From assembly GCF_047663525.1 (NCBI RefSeq), contig NC_092613.1, forward strand, positions 6,039,501-6,103,500: DNA of 64,000 bases, read 5' to 3'. This DNA comes from Anas platyrhynchos. Lineage: Eukaryota > Chordata > Aves > Anseriformes > Anatidae. Under the pieces are notes generated by a model. The model was not told the origin of the DNA, made no database searches, and saw only the letters and a program-made list of their open reading frames with translations. Each line of letters opens with the position of its first letter. Position 1 is the stretch's first letter. This document shows, one piece after another, positions 12,906 through 25,120 of this stretch. A program made the translations under genes and the position numbers.

Positions 12906-13711
12906 CTGCAGGGATCACCTTAAAATAAAACATAACGCAGTTGCCTCCCTGTAGTCCTTATTCAGCCACTCGATTTTTCTGTTCCCTGGATGTTAGGTTT
13001 GGGGCATGGGGGGGACAGGAGCTTTTTGGAGCCCAAAGTCCAGCTTCCTGGCATCCCGATGAGCCTTTCTGGGAGGCTGATGCTGCCGTGCTGACCCAAA
13101 GCTACGGAAATGCGGCGAGGTGGTTGCATTTCAGTGGCAGTGAAAGAGGGTTTTGCATCGACGTGACGTTTGTGAAGCACGTCCAGATGAAAGGCAGACT
13201 AACTGTAAGCTATTATTATACTGTCTAATATAGTTTAATATGTGTGCACTACTTTCTATAGAGTGCAATACAATCAAAACCACATTACTTCTCCATGTGG
13301 GTAGTTTTCCTGCGTTGACTTGTTTCCAAAACAGATGTGAATTCTTAGCGAGGTCTCCCGCCCCTCTCCTTAAAGAGGATAAAATGTCATCTTTGCTTAT
13401 GCGTGCAAAACCAAAGGGCCCATAGGAACACAAAACTGCCATTTCCAAGTAGGTCAGGGGGTTGCGTGGCCCAGCGTCCCACCCTGAACCCCAGCTGTTC
13501 CCACATGTTTCCAAAATGGGTACAAAGAGGTCTCATAATGAGTGAGAATGGGATAATTCATCTAGCTGATCGCCCTAACCTCAGCCCATCCGTGCTGGTG
13601 CATGCCCCAAGGCATACTTAGAGCTGTTATTATCTCTAATGCAATTTTAGAAGTTTGGGTATTTTTTTTTTAAGTTTTCCTTCGATTTTGAGAGCTTCTC
13701 CTAACCCTGGC

Positions 13712-13770
13712 CTCGAAACCCTGTGGCGATGAGTTCCACAGGTGATGTGCTGCACATGCACGCTGTCCTT
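13712..13770 (-). mobile_element. Possible short ancient CR1-like fragment
   Basis: CCCTGTGGCGATGAGTTCCA followed by CAGGTGATGTGCTGCACATG resembles the same old CR1-type family as the 58.5 kb copy. The resemblance fades after about 60 bp, so it may be coincidental. Confidence 0.3.
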
Positions 13771-14369
13771 AGCACAAAGTCTCTGCAGCTCTGGAAGCTG
13801 TGATAAAATAACCAGGTTCTCCTTCAGCTCTGACCCTGATTTCCCAGCATTTGGGGACCACCGTTCCTCCAGCCTTGCCCTGAAACATTTGGGTTAGCCT
13901 AAAGAGGCTTCCCCCAAGGGTTTAGGGCTGGGGTCCCGGTTTGTGCCCACCTCTCCTTATTCTGTGATTCTTGCAATGGCCCCGGATACCTGCACACCAT
14001 CCACAAAGCAACCCAAAGCCCCCTGCCACCAGGGTCTGTGCAGCCCCCACGGGTCTCCCATCGGGCTCCTGCACCTCATTTTGGCTGTGCAAGAAAGCAG
14101 TGCTGGAGCTGGGCAGCTGGGAGGGGAGGCAGAATTGCCCTGCTGTGGCTGAGCAGTGCCCTGGGACCGTGTGGATACGTGGGGGGCACCCACTGGGGCA
14201 GCTCTCCAAAGACACCCAGCCTGGACTCAGCGTGCACCAGCTACAGACGCCTCCGCTTCCTCGCAGCCTGCAAGGGGGTTTCCATTAGGAAATGCCGAGT
14301 TCCCGTCTAACGGACACTCCCTTCTCCCGGCCTGGGTTGATATATGAGAGGTGAGGGCTGGGCAGATCC

Positions 14370-14690
14370 TTGCGTAAGATCAGAGCATCCCCAGACCCGG
14401 CGGGCGCTCGGCAGCTGCTGCGAGCGAGGAGTCAGCGGCGGGGCAGGAGCGAGCAGACCTCGTGCAGGGAGGAGTTGGGACAGCAAGAGGGGAAGACGCA
14501 GGCTGTCCGGGGCTCGGAGGGGATGAGGGGGGAACCCAGCCCCACGTCCACGTCCCCCCAACCCTGGTTGCACCTTGCGGGGCTGTTCCTGCTCCCCCTG
14601 CTCCGGCCGCCGGCCCCGGCGCGCTCCCCGCCGCACGCTGGCCGCCGGCCCAGGCTGGCGGCTGCAGGCAATGGGTCTTGCCGCTTTTAC
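14370..14690. promoter_or_regulatory. CpG-rich patch 2, possible promoter
   Basis: About 30 CpG dinucleotides in 300 bp by eye, densest in CCCGGCGGGCGCTCGGC and from CCGGCCGCCGGCCCCGG on. A TATA-like GATATATGAG lies just upstream on the plus strand (14,338). No coding exon follows on either strand, so if this is a promoter the first exon is non-coding. Confidence 0.5.
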
Positions 14691-15070
14691 TCCTGTTTAC
14701 AGAAATGGGAATTTGCATGATGAAAATAACCTGGGACGGATTTTGATTTTACTGCCCTTGGCAGCGGGCTTGGAAAAAAACGGTGCATAGTCAATTACTG
14801 GAATTTTTAAACACAAATAATATTTTATGTGATCAGCAGGCTGGCTCGGGGCCTGGGCACCGCGCTCCAACGGCACTTATGAAAGGAACAAGCCATCAAT
14901 TGTGCTGCCGCGCACAGGAGCCTGTGGGCAGGTGCAGCCTGTGTTGACCTTAGCGCACACAGCCCTCTCGGCTCGCTTAACCCGTGAAGTATGGGGCCGG
15001 AGATTTGCGAGGCTCAGACTTGGCTCTGGCTGCCGAGCTCTGGCTGGAAATTTCTTCCCTCCCTCTCTCC

Positions 15071-15095
15071 TTTTTTTTTTTTTTTTTTTTTTTTT
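15071..15095 (+). repeat. Poly-T run, 25 bases
   Basis: An uninterrupted T25 tract preceded by a CT-rich stretch (CCCTCCCTCTCTCC). Confidence 0.97.
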
Positions 15096-15640
15096 CCGCC
15101 AGAAAACCAGGGAAAGCATCATCCCTCGGCAGACACGGAGAAGGGGGGGGATGCACGAGGCCGGGACACTCGCTTCCAGAGCTGGAGGTGCCGAGCAAGG
15201 TGCCGTCCTTTGCGCCACGCCACAGCCACCCCAAAGAGCCGTGCCCAACCTGTCGGTGGCGGGGAAGGGGTTAACCGAAGCAGGGGCCCCATCCATTTCC
15301 CCCAAATCCCCACCATCCTGGCAGGCGCCCCAAACCAACAGCCCTGGGACCTCATTCCCAGAAACGCTCAAGCCGGGAAGGCGGGTTCCGGGAAGGACCT
15401 GCACGAGCCAGCGAGGCCGTAACGCGGGGCAGGAACCTCCCTGGCAGCCACAGACCCTCCCGGGACGTGTTACTGGGATCAAGGGAATTAGGGGAATTAC
15501 ACTCCCCTCGCTGTTAGGCAGCTGGGGCGAGCAGAGGCGGCGAGGCGGTATCAGTGAGGCCAGGCATCCCCGGCACAAGAGAGATGACTTAGGAAGGCAA
15601 AACGCTATTAATTCATTAATTTATCACAAATACTTTTTTT

Positions 15641-15658
15641 ATTATTATTATTATTATT
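15641..15658 (+). repeat. (ATT)n microsatellite
   Basis: Six ATT units between T runs. Confidence 0.9.
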
Positions 15659-17289
15659 TTTAAGCGCCGGGCAGTGAAAAGGCTTTAAATTTCCAGGCCT
15701 GCTGCCAGTTTCCTCCTTCTCTGCCGTGCTCGCTTTAAAAACCTCGCCCCACGGGTCCCCTTGGCAAACCCCTGCCTGCGCGGTGCATTCAGCAGCTCGG
15801 TGCTGGAAGCGCCCCGCAGGACCAGAGCCTGGCAAAAACCAGGGCTGCACTCGTAAGGGTTGCTGGCAGAGGCTGGAGGGTGCCATCCCTTGGCAAAGCC
15901 ACCGCTCCCGCCTGCAAACAGCTTCAGATAACAACCCCGATGATAATTGGCTGCCTGCTTTCTTCAGAAATAGGCTTTAAAAAAAAATAAAAAATGAAAA
16001 AAAAAATCACCGTTATTGTTGTTGTTCCAGGGCCAAGGGGAAGAAAAATTCCTTCCCTGTTTAAGGATCTTTAACACCTGGGTAGAGTTTCACTTCTCTC
16101 AGCTGCCTGCTTCAAGGCTTGATAGCTACTTCCTAATAACTCCGGGCTGGATCCAAAGCTCACTAAGTCAGCCGGATTCTTTCCATTCACCCAGCGCTGA
16201 TCGGACCTTTCTTGGCCGATTTGAAATCACTTGACACCCTGACTGTGTGCACACATGTAAGAGTGAGAGGCTGTGATTTCGAGTGGCTCCTGGAATGGCT
16301 TTTTCATGTGCGCTCAGCTGGGGCACAACCTGCCTGCGGGAAGGCTCCCGGGGAGTTTGCGTCTTGGTGGCATTTTGCAGGGGGCTTTGTGCTCAGCTCT
16401 CCCAGCCCAAGACACACGGGAGAGAGACCTCAGTGCTGTCCGGGGCTCCCCTTGCCTGCTGGTGGCTCCTGCCCGCTGTTTGCCCTCGGGGAGCCCCTGC
16501 CATCAGCAGGAGGAGGCTCCCTGGCACGCGGTGCAGGCTGCGCGACGCGCTTGTGGCCCCCGTCCAGGAGATTTCAGCTGTTTGCTCTCGGCCGGGGCAG
16601 GTGAAAGCTGCTGGGGTTGAGCAAGCGGCTCTGCAGGAAGCTGGGTGACGGAGCTGGACGCTCTCCTCTGAGTCAGGGCCGGCCCCGCTGCCCTCCAGCT
16701 GGGCCCCAGGGACCGGGCAAGCCCTGCGCTCACCGCGGCTTTCTCCTCCCCGTCTGCGCTGACCCCGTCCAAGTCTTGCTGCTTGGATGGGATCTCTTGG
16801 CTCCGGCTGTTGCAGAAGCTCGGGAAGTGTTGCAGGAAGAGTCATGCAAACCTCCTGGCCTGGCTGAAAACTGCTTTCCCCCCCTCTATCCCCGGCCCGA
16901 GTTGTTGTGCCGGGTTGCTACGAGCTGCTAAACAGATGCTGTGGTGCCCCCAGCGAGGGCTGCATCTCATTAGGGGAAGAAATGAACCCTTTCAACAGTG
17001 GTCACAATCTGTAAAGGCTTTGGGAGCCGTCCAGACCTTGGCGGTGGTCACCAAGGGCTGACTCTACACCCATAAAAGAGGCTTTGGGTCCCAAACAGCC
17101 AACACAAGGCGGCCTTTGAGGGAGTACGGCAACATCTGAGCTGGCTGGGAAAAACATCTGGGAAGGAAGAGAGGCCCGAACAACAGCCCACAGACATGTC
17201 TTGCCCACCCCACCAAGGCTCTTGGCAAAAGCGTGACCCCTGGAGCGGGCTCCTTCAATTCGTAGTGTCCGTGGTGCTTGGACATGCCC

Positions 17290-17700
17290 GCAGCACGACA
17301 GAGAGACCTCAATCCGTGCATCGCCTGCTCCGTGCTTGGATAAAAACACGTGCAGCCAGCCTGTGATCATTTCCGTGCACGGTACACCTGACGGGTACGC
17401 AAGGCTTCGGGTCCAGCCGCACGAAACACGCACGGAGATCCGTCTCCTGCGCCGTGCGTGCTTGGCACGGGCAAATCTGTCTGCGGCATGCACGGCGGGT
17501 CTGGCACGGCACCGCCTGTGCCCGGACGGAGCGTGATGGATGCTCAAATGCTGGCAGGCAGCGGTGCCCCGCTGCCACTGGAGCCCTGCCGTGAGCAGGG
17601 AGCGAGCTGTGTCCCCGTGCACAAGCGTTTGTGTGTGCCCGGGGGCTGCTCGTGCCCGCGCGTGCGTGTGTGCAGAGCGTGTGAGAGCCCCCATGTATAA
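17290..17700. promoter_or_regulatory. CpG-rich patch 3 with repeated CCGTGC/GCACGG words
   Basis: CpG occurs almost only inside the words CCGTGC, CGTGC, GCACGG and CACG, repeated more than 15 times in both orientations (for example CCGTGCACGG, GCCGTGCGTGC, CATGCACGGCGG). This is unlike the two GC-rich patches upstream and may be an old degenerate minisatellite or a cluster of bHLH/HRE-type cores (RCGTG). Confidence 0.45.
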
Positions 17701-18609
17701 ACACGGCAGCAGGGAGAGTGCTTGCAGCCCCCAAACTTGGCGTTCCCGGCGCAGTGCAGTTGCAAGGTTAAGTAAATATCTGACTGCGAGCTGAGGAAAT
17801 GAGTCAAAAAACATTGAGAAAGAAGAAACGCAGATCTCCGGAGAGACAAACTCCATGCACGGCCTGTCCTTATTGTGACTGCGTGTTCCCGGCCTCCCTT
17901 CTCCCCACCGAGCCTCCTTGACCTGGTTCTTCTCAAGCTGCCACCAACTCCCCACGCCAAGGGGGCAAGCAGAAGAGGAAAGAAAGCCCCAGCAGCTCCC
18001 TGCCCACCTCTGCGGCCATCCCACCCTGCCTGCACCTCGCATCCTCCTGCAGCATCCCCGTGCCCGGGCTGCGCCTCGTCCCTGAATCACGCGTGCATCT
18101 GGAACGTGTTAGGGCACGAGGAGTTCCCTGTTTTACCTGGGGAAATCCCAGAGCTGGGAGGACGTGCCCAGGTGATGACAACCCCCTCGCACTCCCTGAC
18201 AAGCGAATGGGAAGCTGGTGAGCGCCGTTTGAATGGCATCCAGGAAACGAGATGCAGAGTCTTGGAGACATCTAAAAAAAAATGGAAAAAAAAAAAAAGA
18301 CTGAGAATAAAACAAAAACAGCAATCACGCCTGATGGGAGAGGAATTGGATTCTGGCCTCCCCTCTGCTTCTCCCCTCCTCCCCCCAGCCTTCTGGAGGC
18401 CCGAGCTGAATGCAGCTGGCTTAGTTTGGCTAATTGGCTCTGTCAATCAAGTGTCAATCAGGTCAGCTCTCGCAGCCGCTCCCGCCTGGGTGTAAGAAGT
18501 GTTAAATCCACGGGGCTGCCGGCTGGGAAAGCAAAGGTGACCGGCAGCGTCTGATGTGGTCTGGGGGATGTCAAACCTCAGAGCTGGCAGGGGAGGTGTG
18601 CTGGACCCG

Positions 18610-18700
18610 GTGCCTGGCACCGCTTTGCTGTGTGAGCCTCCACGAGCTGGTGCCTCAGTTTCCCCACTCCTAAAGGGGCCGAGGATGGCCACGGGCACCC
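18610..18700 (-). mobile_element. MIR-like SINE fossil
   Basis: TTGCTGTGTGAGCCTCCACG, then GGTGCCTCAGTTTCCCCACT and CTAAAGGGGCCGAGGATGGCC, follow the reverse complement of the MIR core. The phrase 'GTGCCTCAGTTTCCCC' is characteristic. Confidence 0.6.
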
Positions 18701-19429
18701 CAGAGGATCACTGCTGGCTGCCAAACCAAACCCCACGGGGCTGAAAAGCCCCCAGATTTGTTCCACGCACGGTCCTGGAGGCGCTGCCCCCTCCTCTGGC
18801 AACGAGTACTTAAATATTCGGTGCCAGAAAAGAAGGAAATTCCCTCTTTATCCTCTGGGAGGGTGAGTGAGGGGTTAAGCACAGGGGTGGCTGGGGAGGA
18901 GAAGGGGAAGGCTGGCAGCGATCCCCCCTCTGTGTCACAGCACGGCAGCGGTTAAGCCGGAGGTGCCACCTGGGAAGCAGAGACAGGTCTGAAGATGCTT
19001 TGCCAGTTACTTCACTGTATAAACAGCTTTTCCTTCCTGTCCCACAACACTATCTCTCCGTGATGCACTAATTACCCAAAGCGCAAACCAGACAAAAAAA
19101 GAAAAGGAGAAAAAAAAAAAGAAAGAAACAACAGATTCTGGTGCTGGCTTTCCCCGCACGCTGAGAGATCTGGCAGCAGAGGAGGGAGGGGACAGATGCT
19201 GCTGCTCTGTTTGCCCGAAAACAAAGGAGGAGAAGATTACACTTGGCTTTTGAGTTTGCTTATGGCGAGATCAAACCCGCCGCGAGCCCGTCTGGCTTTC
19301 AAGTGGCAAAAGCCTCGGGTTGTGGACTGGGGGGACGCAGCCTGGCCAGGCGGGGACCTGCCTGGGTAAAGGTGGCACCCAAGGGGTGGTGGCACTGGTT
19401 GGGCACTGCTTTCTGAGCTCTCCACCCTC

Positions 19430-19492
19430 CTCCAGGAGGGGAAACTGAGGCACGGGGCGATTCAGTGTGCATGTGCCCTGAGGTTAAGGGAT
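19430..19492 (+). mobile_element. MIR-like SINE fossil, short
   Basis: CAGGAGGGGAAACTGAGGCA followed by CGGGGCGATTC and CCCTGAGGTTAAGG resembles the MIR core in plus orientation. It lies 730 bp from the minus-oriented MIR-like piece at 18.6 kb. Confidence 0.5.
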
Positions 19493-21679
19493 TTGGGGGT
19501 GGGTACAGGGCGATAGCAGGGGGAGAAGGACAGCTGGGGGTTGATGTCTTGATGCAGGGAGCTAAGGGACGGGCTGGCATCTCCGTGAAGGGCAGCACAG
19601 TGGAAGTGCCAGGTTTGACAGAACTGGCCCAAAGCCACCTCAGCTGGTGCTGGTACCTGCTTGGCCTGCACGCCAACCCCTTTTCCCCAGCTGCTGTCAT
19701 TTCCAGATCCCAGCAAAACTCCACTGCTTCACCCACAAGCTCCAGCCAAACGCACTTGGTGGGGAAGGAGTTAAAAGCTCTGGCCTGAGCAGTTTTCTAG
19801 CCCGTGGCTTCTTTCCCCCTCTCCAAAAAAAAAAAAAGAAAAACCACCACATTATCAAAAACCTGCCTGGAATCCTCTCAGCCAGTGACACAGAAAATTC
19901 ACATTGCAGAGGCTGCCAGGGCGACAACAAATAGCAACAGTAAATACAGCTGCCTGCAGCTCCCGGCTGGTGCCCTGCCCGCGGGCTGGGGCTCAGGAAG
20001 GGCGTCACGCTTCGGCACGATGCGCTCGGCCTCTGCCTTTCCAGAGGACCCTCGGCTTTCTTGCTGCCTCTCCTTGGGTATCCTCTCCTCGGTTACTCGT
20101 GGCCCCTGGATGAGTCCTCCGGAGGAGTCACGGAGCCAACACGACCAGTTCCTGCTGAAGCACATCTCCTTCCTTCTCTCTTTTGCTCCTTTGCTTTCCA
20201 TCTCTCCAGGAGCCTGCACATCGCGCACCCCGTGCACAGAGCTGGGTCTCTGCAGACCCCGTCAGCCTCACTGAGGCTCCGGGCAGGACCCCAGGGACCA
20301 GGTTGGGATGTTCCTGCTGGGAAATCCCTGCCCTCGCCCCCAGGAGCAGCTCAGCTACCCCCTTGCTCACCAGCTCCATGCTGCATCTCTACCCGCTCCC
20401 CCTGCGCCTTATTCCCGTCTCCCCCTTCCTCCTTTTTTGCATGTTCCCCTTCTCCTTCCCCTCCAGCCATCACTCGCACTTCACACATCTGCCACATTCA
20501 CTTTAGCAACAGGTAACGAGGCCGTGTCTGGCCTAAAACTGGTAATACTAAAGGAAATATATATATATATTTTTTTCCAGCATCAGCTTTTTTTCCAAGC
20601 TGCGGCGGGTTCCCGTCCCGCTCTGCATATCTGATGTTTATTTTAAGTCAGTTGCCGGGTGGAAGCTGTATCCCTGCAGTTCCTGTTCTTAATCTCTGCT
20701 TTTTTCCCCTCTTTTGCTTCCCTTCCTGCTGCTCCCCACCTCCTTGGTGCAGCACCTGCAGCCCCAGCCGGGAATGTTGGGGAGATGGAGGTGCCCTTCC
20801 CGGAGCTGTCTTTACATCTCAGGCCTCCTCCAGGGCACTGAGTCTGTCTCCACTTAAAATCAGCACCACAAACCCCACCAGAAGGGTCAAAGCAGTGAAC
20901 GCAGAGGCAGAATTAAAAGCCAATGATATGAAAGATGGGAAAGCTTCCTCTTGGCTAGGAATTAAAGGAAGATCCAGGACAGCCCCTCTCGGCCACACCG
21001 TCCCCACCGGGAGACCCCCCAGCAGGAGGCAGAGGCTTGGTGGCACTGCTCAATGTCACCAGGGTCGTAGCAGGCGCCTGGCACGGCAGGGACATGAGGG
21101 CCAGGATCCTGCCTCCCACCTCAGGCTCTTTCTTGCCTGCCTCCCAGTGCCTGGCGGGGGGGGGGAAAAGAGAGGATGATGGAGAGGATGCAGATACAGG
21201 GCCGCCTGAGGGGTTTGGGAGGTGAGATTTATGAGGCTGCGTCTTGGAGAAGCTTTCAGGAAGGGGAAAAAAAAAAAAGGGAAACCCTCCTTCAGGTGGC
21301 TGCAGATCTGTCTTGCTGCTGGTAGCAGAGATCTCACCCTGCCAGCGCACACAGAGGAGGGTCTCATCTCTCAGGGATGTTGTGGGGACTTTGGGAAGGT
21401 GCCTTTGGCTGCTGCAGGTGGCTTGGTGCCACGTCCCGGGCACAGGCAAGGGGACATCGTGGGGAGATGCTCCCACAGGCACTGCTTTCCTGCCTGGGAC
21501 CCCGTGTGTCCTGCTCCCAAGGGTTCACAGGGCAGCAAATTGTCCCAAAAGCTCCAGGACAGGAGCAGAGGGTGCCCACTGAAGGATAACAGGGGGGTGA
21601 GGGCAGGGCTGGCTGCCCCGGCCCCCTGCTCGCTCCTGGCTAGGAGCTGAGCGCGGTGGAAGGAAGAAAGAGCAAAGCC

Positions 21680-21990
21680 AGGAAAACTCCTTCCCCATCA
21701 TATTTACTGAACCGCTCTGAGTTATGACTGGAGGCCAAGATCTGGCTTCAGGCGATTGCCTAAATCATTTAGGAGCTGACAAGGTAGGGAGGGGGGAAAA
21801 TGTTCTTGTAATTCTTCAGTCTGAGGTACATTAAGGAGCCATAAGCCATGTCGAGAGCTTGAATTACATTAGAGAGATTATCCTGTTACAGTTCATAATC
21901 CTGGATAATATACCATCCCGCAGCACACCTGCCAATGATAAATCTCGCCCCGTAATGGGGCAGCCGTGACCCTGGCGGTCCCGTAGCCCT
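21680..21990. promoter_or_regulatory. Candidate conserved non-coding element
   Basis: Complex, balanced sequence with TTGAATTACATTAGAGAG, GATTATCC, CCAATGATAAAT and GTTATGACTGG, free of low complexity. Its texture differs from the GC-rich DNA on both sides. Confidence 0.35.
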
Positions 21991-23689
21991 CTTGGCATGG
22001 AGCGGTAGCACCACGCAGACAGATGGAGTCAGGAGGGAGAGCAGGGAGGAATAACAGCCTGGCAGCGGTGTCTGCACCGAGGGAAATTCATGGCCGGGTG
22101 GCTCCACGAGGATCTCAACGTGCTGGGACTCCCTGGGCAGGTCCTCGTCCTGCGGGCAGCACGGGCCTGGGCCAAAAGGGATATAAAGGGAAGGGACTGC
22201 AGGGCCACCAGGCTCCATAGGGGCCCCACGCGGCCCTATAAGTGTAGGGCTGAGGATGTGGCCCTGGCCAAAGCCCGCAGGACGAGGAGGGGAGCCTGGC
22301 AGCCAGATGGGCAGCAGCACCCTCGGCCAGGGCGGGATGCCTCCCCAAAAAGTGGGGATTTCTGGCACCCAGTCTCTCAGTGGGAAATGGGGAGGGATGG
22401 GGCTGGGTCACAAAGGGATGAGGGAGAAGATCAGGTGGAGCAAGGAGCCCGTCTGTTTAGGGCACCAGGAGGATCAGAGCTGCCTTAGCCCCTCAGGGAG
22501 AGTCGATCAGCTGGGGAGGGGATCTGCAGCCCAGAGACCTTCCCTCTCTCTCCATGGCATAATCCTGCCTGTGATGTCCCACAAGAGGCCACCAAGCCCC
22601 CGAACCCGTAGCCTACCCACTCAGCTTTTTGGTCTCAGCCATCTCCCAGCCTTGCTGCCCTGCTCTGCCGACAGCAGCCCCCTGGGCTATCAAGCCATTT
22701 ATCCTCATCTCCAGTCCTCCTCCAGCCCGAGCTACTTCCCTGCCCTATAGCCATAAATCCTGCTGTCCCCCTGGATGCTGAGCTGACCACGCAAACTCTG
22801 CCAGGCAGCATCTCCCTCCTGCAGCCTGCAAACCCTGCCCTGCAAACTGCAGCTGCCCCACTTCAGTCTCCCAGGGGAAGATGCTCCGTCCCCCAGGCCC
22901 GCCTGGCTCCTGATTTTGCTCCTGTAAACTGCACCAATCCACCGATGACACTAATTTACACTAACTCCCCAAAAGGGAGGGGACGGGACCGTGTCCACCC
23001 GCTCCTGGACGTCTCCTCTTCCCTCCTGCCCCTCTCTCCAGGCCTGCTCCCCGTGCCCGTGATGTTTTCTTTAATAACCGCTCGCTTCCAGGCTGCTCTG
23101 CTCTGAGGCTCAGCAGCTCCCAGGAATTCCTGCCTCTGCTCTGGCTGCCGGCCTCTGGCCAAGGTAAATCCCCCCCTGCCCACCCCTCCCCAGCACCCAT
23201 CACCTGCACGGCCCCAGCTCGGGGGGCTGCAGTGCTCAGACAGAGCCCCTCTGTCCTGCGGGGATTTGCAATTTCCCCGATGGCCCTGGCGGATACTTGA
23301 CAAGAAAACCTCTTCTCTCCGGCTTGTGTGTTTTGTTTAAGTGCTTTGAGATAAAGCCCTTTTATCACGTTAAGAGCCTGGTTGCCCTGGTTTCTTCCTC
23401 TGGCCTGAAGGCCATTCTTTTCCTCCCTCTTGTTTTTGACCTCAGGTTCAAGAGTGCTAGACCTCCCTGGTTCAGAGGAGACCTTGGCAGCCAGCGTGAC
23501 AGCCAGTGTGGGAAAAGCCAGGGCAAGAGCTGCAGAGGGCTGCTGAAGGCCCAGCTCACCCAGGGAACAGCTCCCAAACCGTGCAGGAGAGCAGGAAGGG
23601 AAGAAATGTAAGAGGAGAGCAGGCACGCACTCCTCCAAGCCTCTGCTGCTCGCTCTTCCTTTAACCTTCCCTTTTCTCTGGGCCACCTC

Positions 23690-23822
23690 CTTTTATTTAC
23701 TCTTCCCCCCTTTCCCACTCCTCCTCCCTGCTCCTTTCTCTGCCTGTGCCTCTCTCCTCCTTTTTCTCACCCATGTTTTGCTTTCCTTCCCTCCTTCTTT
23801 CTCTCTCTCCCTTCCCCTGCGG
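23690..23822 (+). repeat. Polypyrimidine tract of about 130 bp
   Basis: From TTTTATTTACTCTTCCCCCC to CTTCCCCTG nearly all bases are C or T, with a few G and A. It is low-complexity sequence and gives a charged false ORF on the minus strand. Confidence 0.85.
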
Positions 23823-23829
23823 CTTGCCA

Positions 23830-24005
23830 ACTGCCAGCAGATGACATCTCCTTTCATGTTTGGGGCTGAGCGGAGGCTCTGAATGTTCGTTTGATTCCGT
23901 TAAGATAATAGCTGGTTCACTGTCAGACGCAGACTGATCAGTTAAAACCTTAATCACTGCCTGTCTACTCACATGGCACTTATTTTTTAAGAGATTAATC
24001 CCCTA
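23830..24005. promoter_or_regulatory. Candidate conserved non-coding element
   Basis: After the polypyrimidine tract the sequence turns complex, with GATAATAGCTGG, CTGATCAGTTAAAACC, TTAATCACTG and GAGATTAATCC, then ends before the T36 tract. Confidence 0.3.
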
Positions 24006-24097
24006 AGCACTGCACCAGCATACATTCAGGCTCAAAGAAAAGGGTGGGTTTTTATTATTATTTGATGCGTTTACTGTTTCTTTTTTTGCCCCCTCCT

Positions 24098-24099
<2 letters not shown>

Positions 24100-24135
<36 letters not shown>
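24100..24135 (+). repeat. Poly-T run, 36 bases
   Basis: The longest homopolymer of the window, T36, preceded by CCCCCTCCTCC. Confidence 0.97.
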
Positions 24136-24138
<3 letters not shown>

Positions 24139-25024
24139 GCATCCCTCTGCTTCTTCATCTGATGCTCAGAAGCCATCTGACCCCCGGCACCGGTCCCTTC
24201 GTGCCAGGCATGCTCGGAGGCCAGGGGAGATGGAGGCACTGCTGCTCCTCTCCTGGGCTCTAGGAGAGGCAGAAGCCTCGCAGGACAGCGTGCTGGGCTG
24301 AGGACAGAGCCCAGCTGGGGACTCAGCACAGCCAGGCTCTGTCCATATTCCCCCCATCACACATTTTCCCCCATCACCGCCTTCATCTCCTGTCCCTTCC
24401 CTATTAACTGCAGGAACTGGCGCTGGTAAAACACCCAGGCAGCAGCAGTAAGAGGCCCTGGCGAGCACCTCGCAGTCGGCTGGGGAAGCTCAGGTAGCAG
24501 CAAGCTCAACTCTCCTCCTGAGCATTTTAATTAACGGAGAACACCCGATTCCCCTTAGACTTTGCAGTAGGTGCAGAGGAAGAAAGTGGACGGTGATACA
24601 GTGCCCATCTCCCCGCTTGCCCCAGGGCAGCAGCGGAAAAACTGCTTTTATGCGGCAATTTGCATTCACCCAGCTTCAAGTGTTTCACATCTTCACCTCC
24701 ATCCTCAAAGGGAAATGGGTGCTGAGAGCTCATTTGCCTCAGAATCAGCCTGCAGCTGAGGGCAGAGCTGCCGGACCAGGCTTCCCAAAGCAGCTGCCCA
24801 AAGGGATGCTGCTCCTATCCCCACGAGACTCGGCCTTGGAGCTGAGCTGGGCTGAGGAAGAGGATGGTGCCACCAGTCAGGGTCCTCCTCACTCCTCCTG
24901 GAACATGGGGGAAGCACAGCAATATTTTCTGAGTGCTAAAGGCTTACGAAAACCTTCTTTACGTTTGCCTTGTGATCAGAGACAGAAGAGCCGTAACAGC
25001 CTGAAGCCCACGGTTTGCTTTAGC

Positions 25025-25120
25025 GCTTAAATATAGAGAAAATTACTTAAAAATAGAGGAAGTTCAGCATTAAAAAAAATATAATAAAATGTTCGGCACT
25101 TAAAAATAGAGAAAGTTCAG
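25025..25120 (+). repeat. Short direct repeat, period about 53 bp
   Basis: ACTTAAAAATAGAGGAAGTT (from 25,045) recurs as ACTTAAAAATAGAGAAAGTT (from 25,098), both followed by CAG, giving 22 of 23 identical bases. A weaker third copy begins near 25,025. It looks like a local duplication in AT-rich DNA. Confidence 0.8.

Larger units (their letters stand above)
7963..14369. other. Non-coding stretch, no gene seen
   Basis: The stretch contains T-rich tracts at 8.56-8.61 and 8.80 kb, and two motif-dense islands near 12 and 12.8 kb listed separately. The longest open frames (296 codons minus at 8.7-9.6 kb; 242 codons minus at 9.2-9.9 kb) overlap and have no recognisable domain. Confidence 0.6.

Noticed and set aside
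23335-23362. AAGTGCTTTGAGATAAAG resembling an L2/MIR-type 3' end
   Set aside because: Too short to separate from chance.
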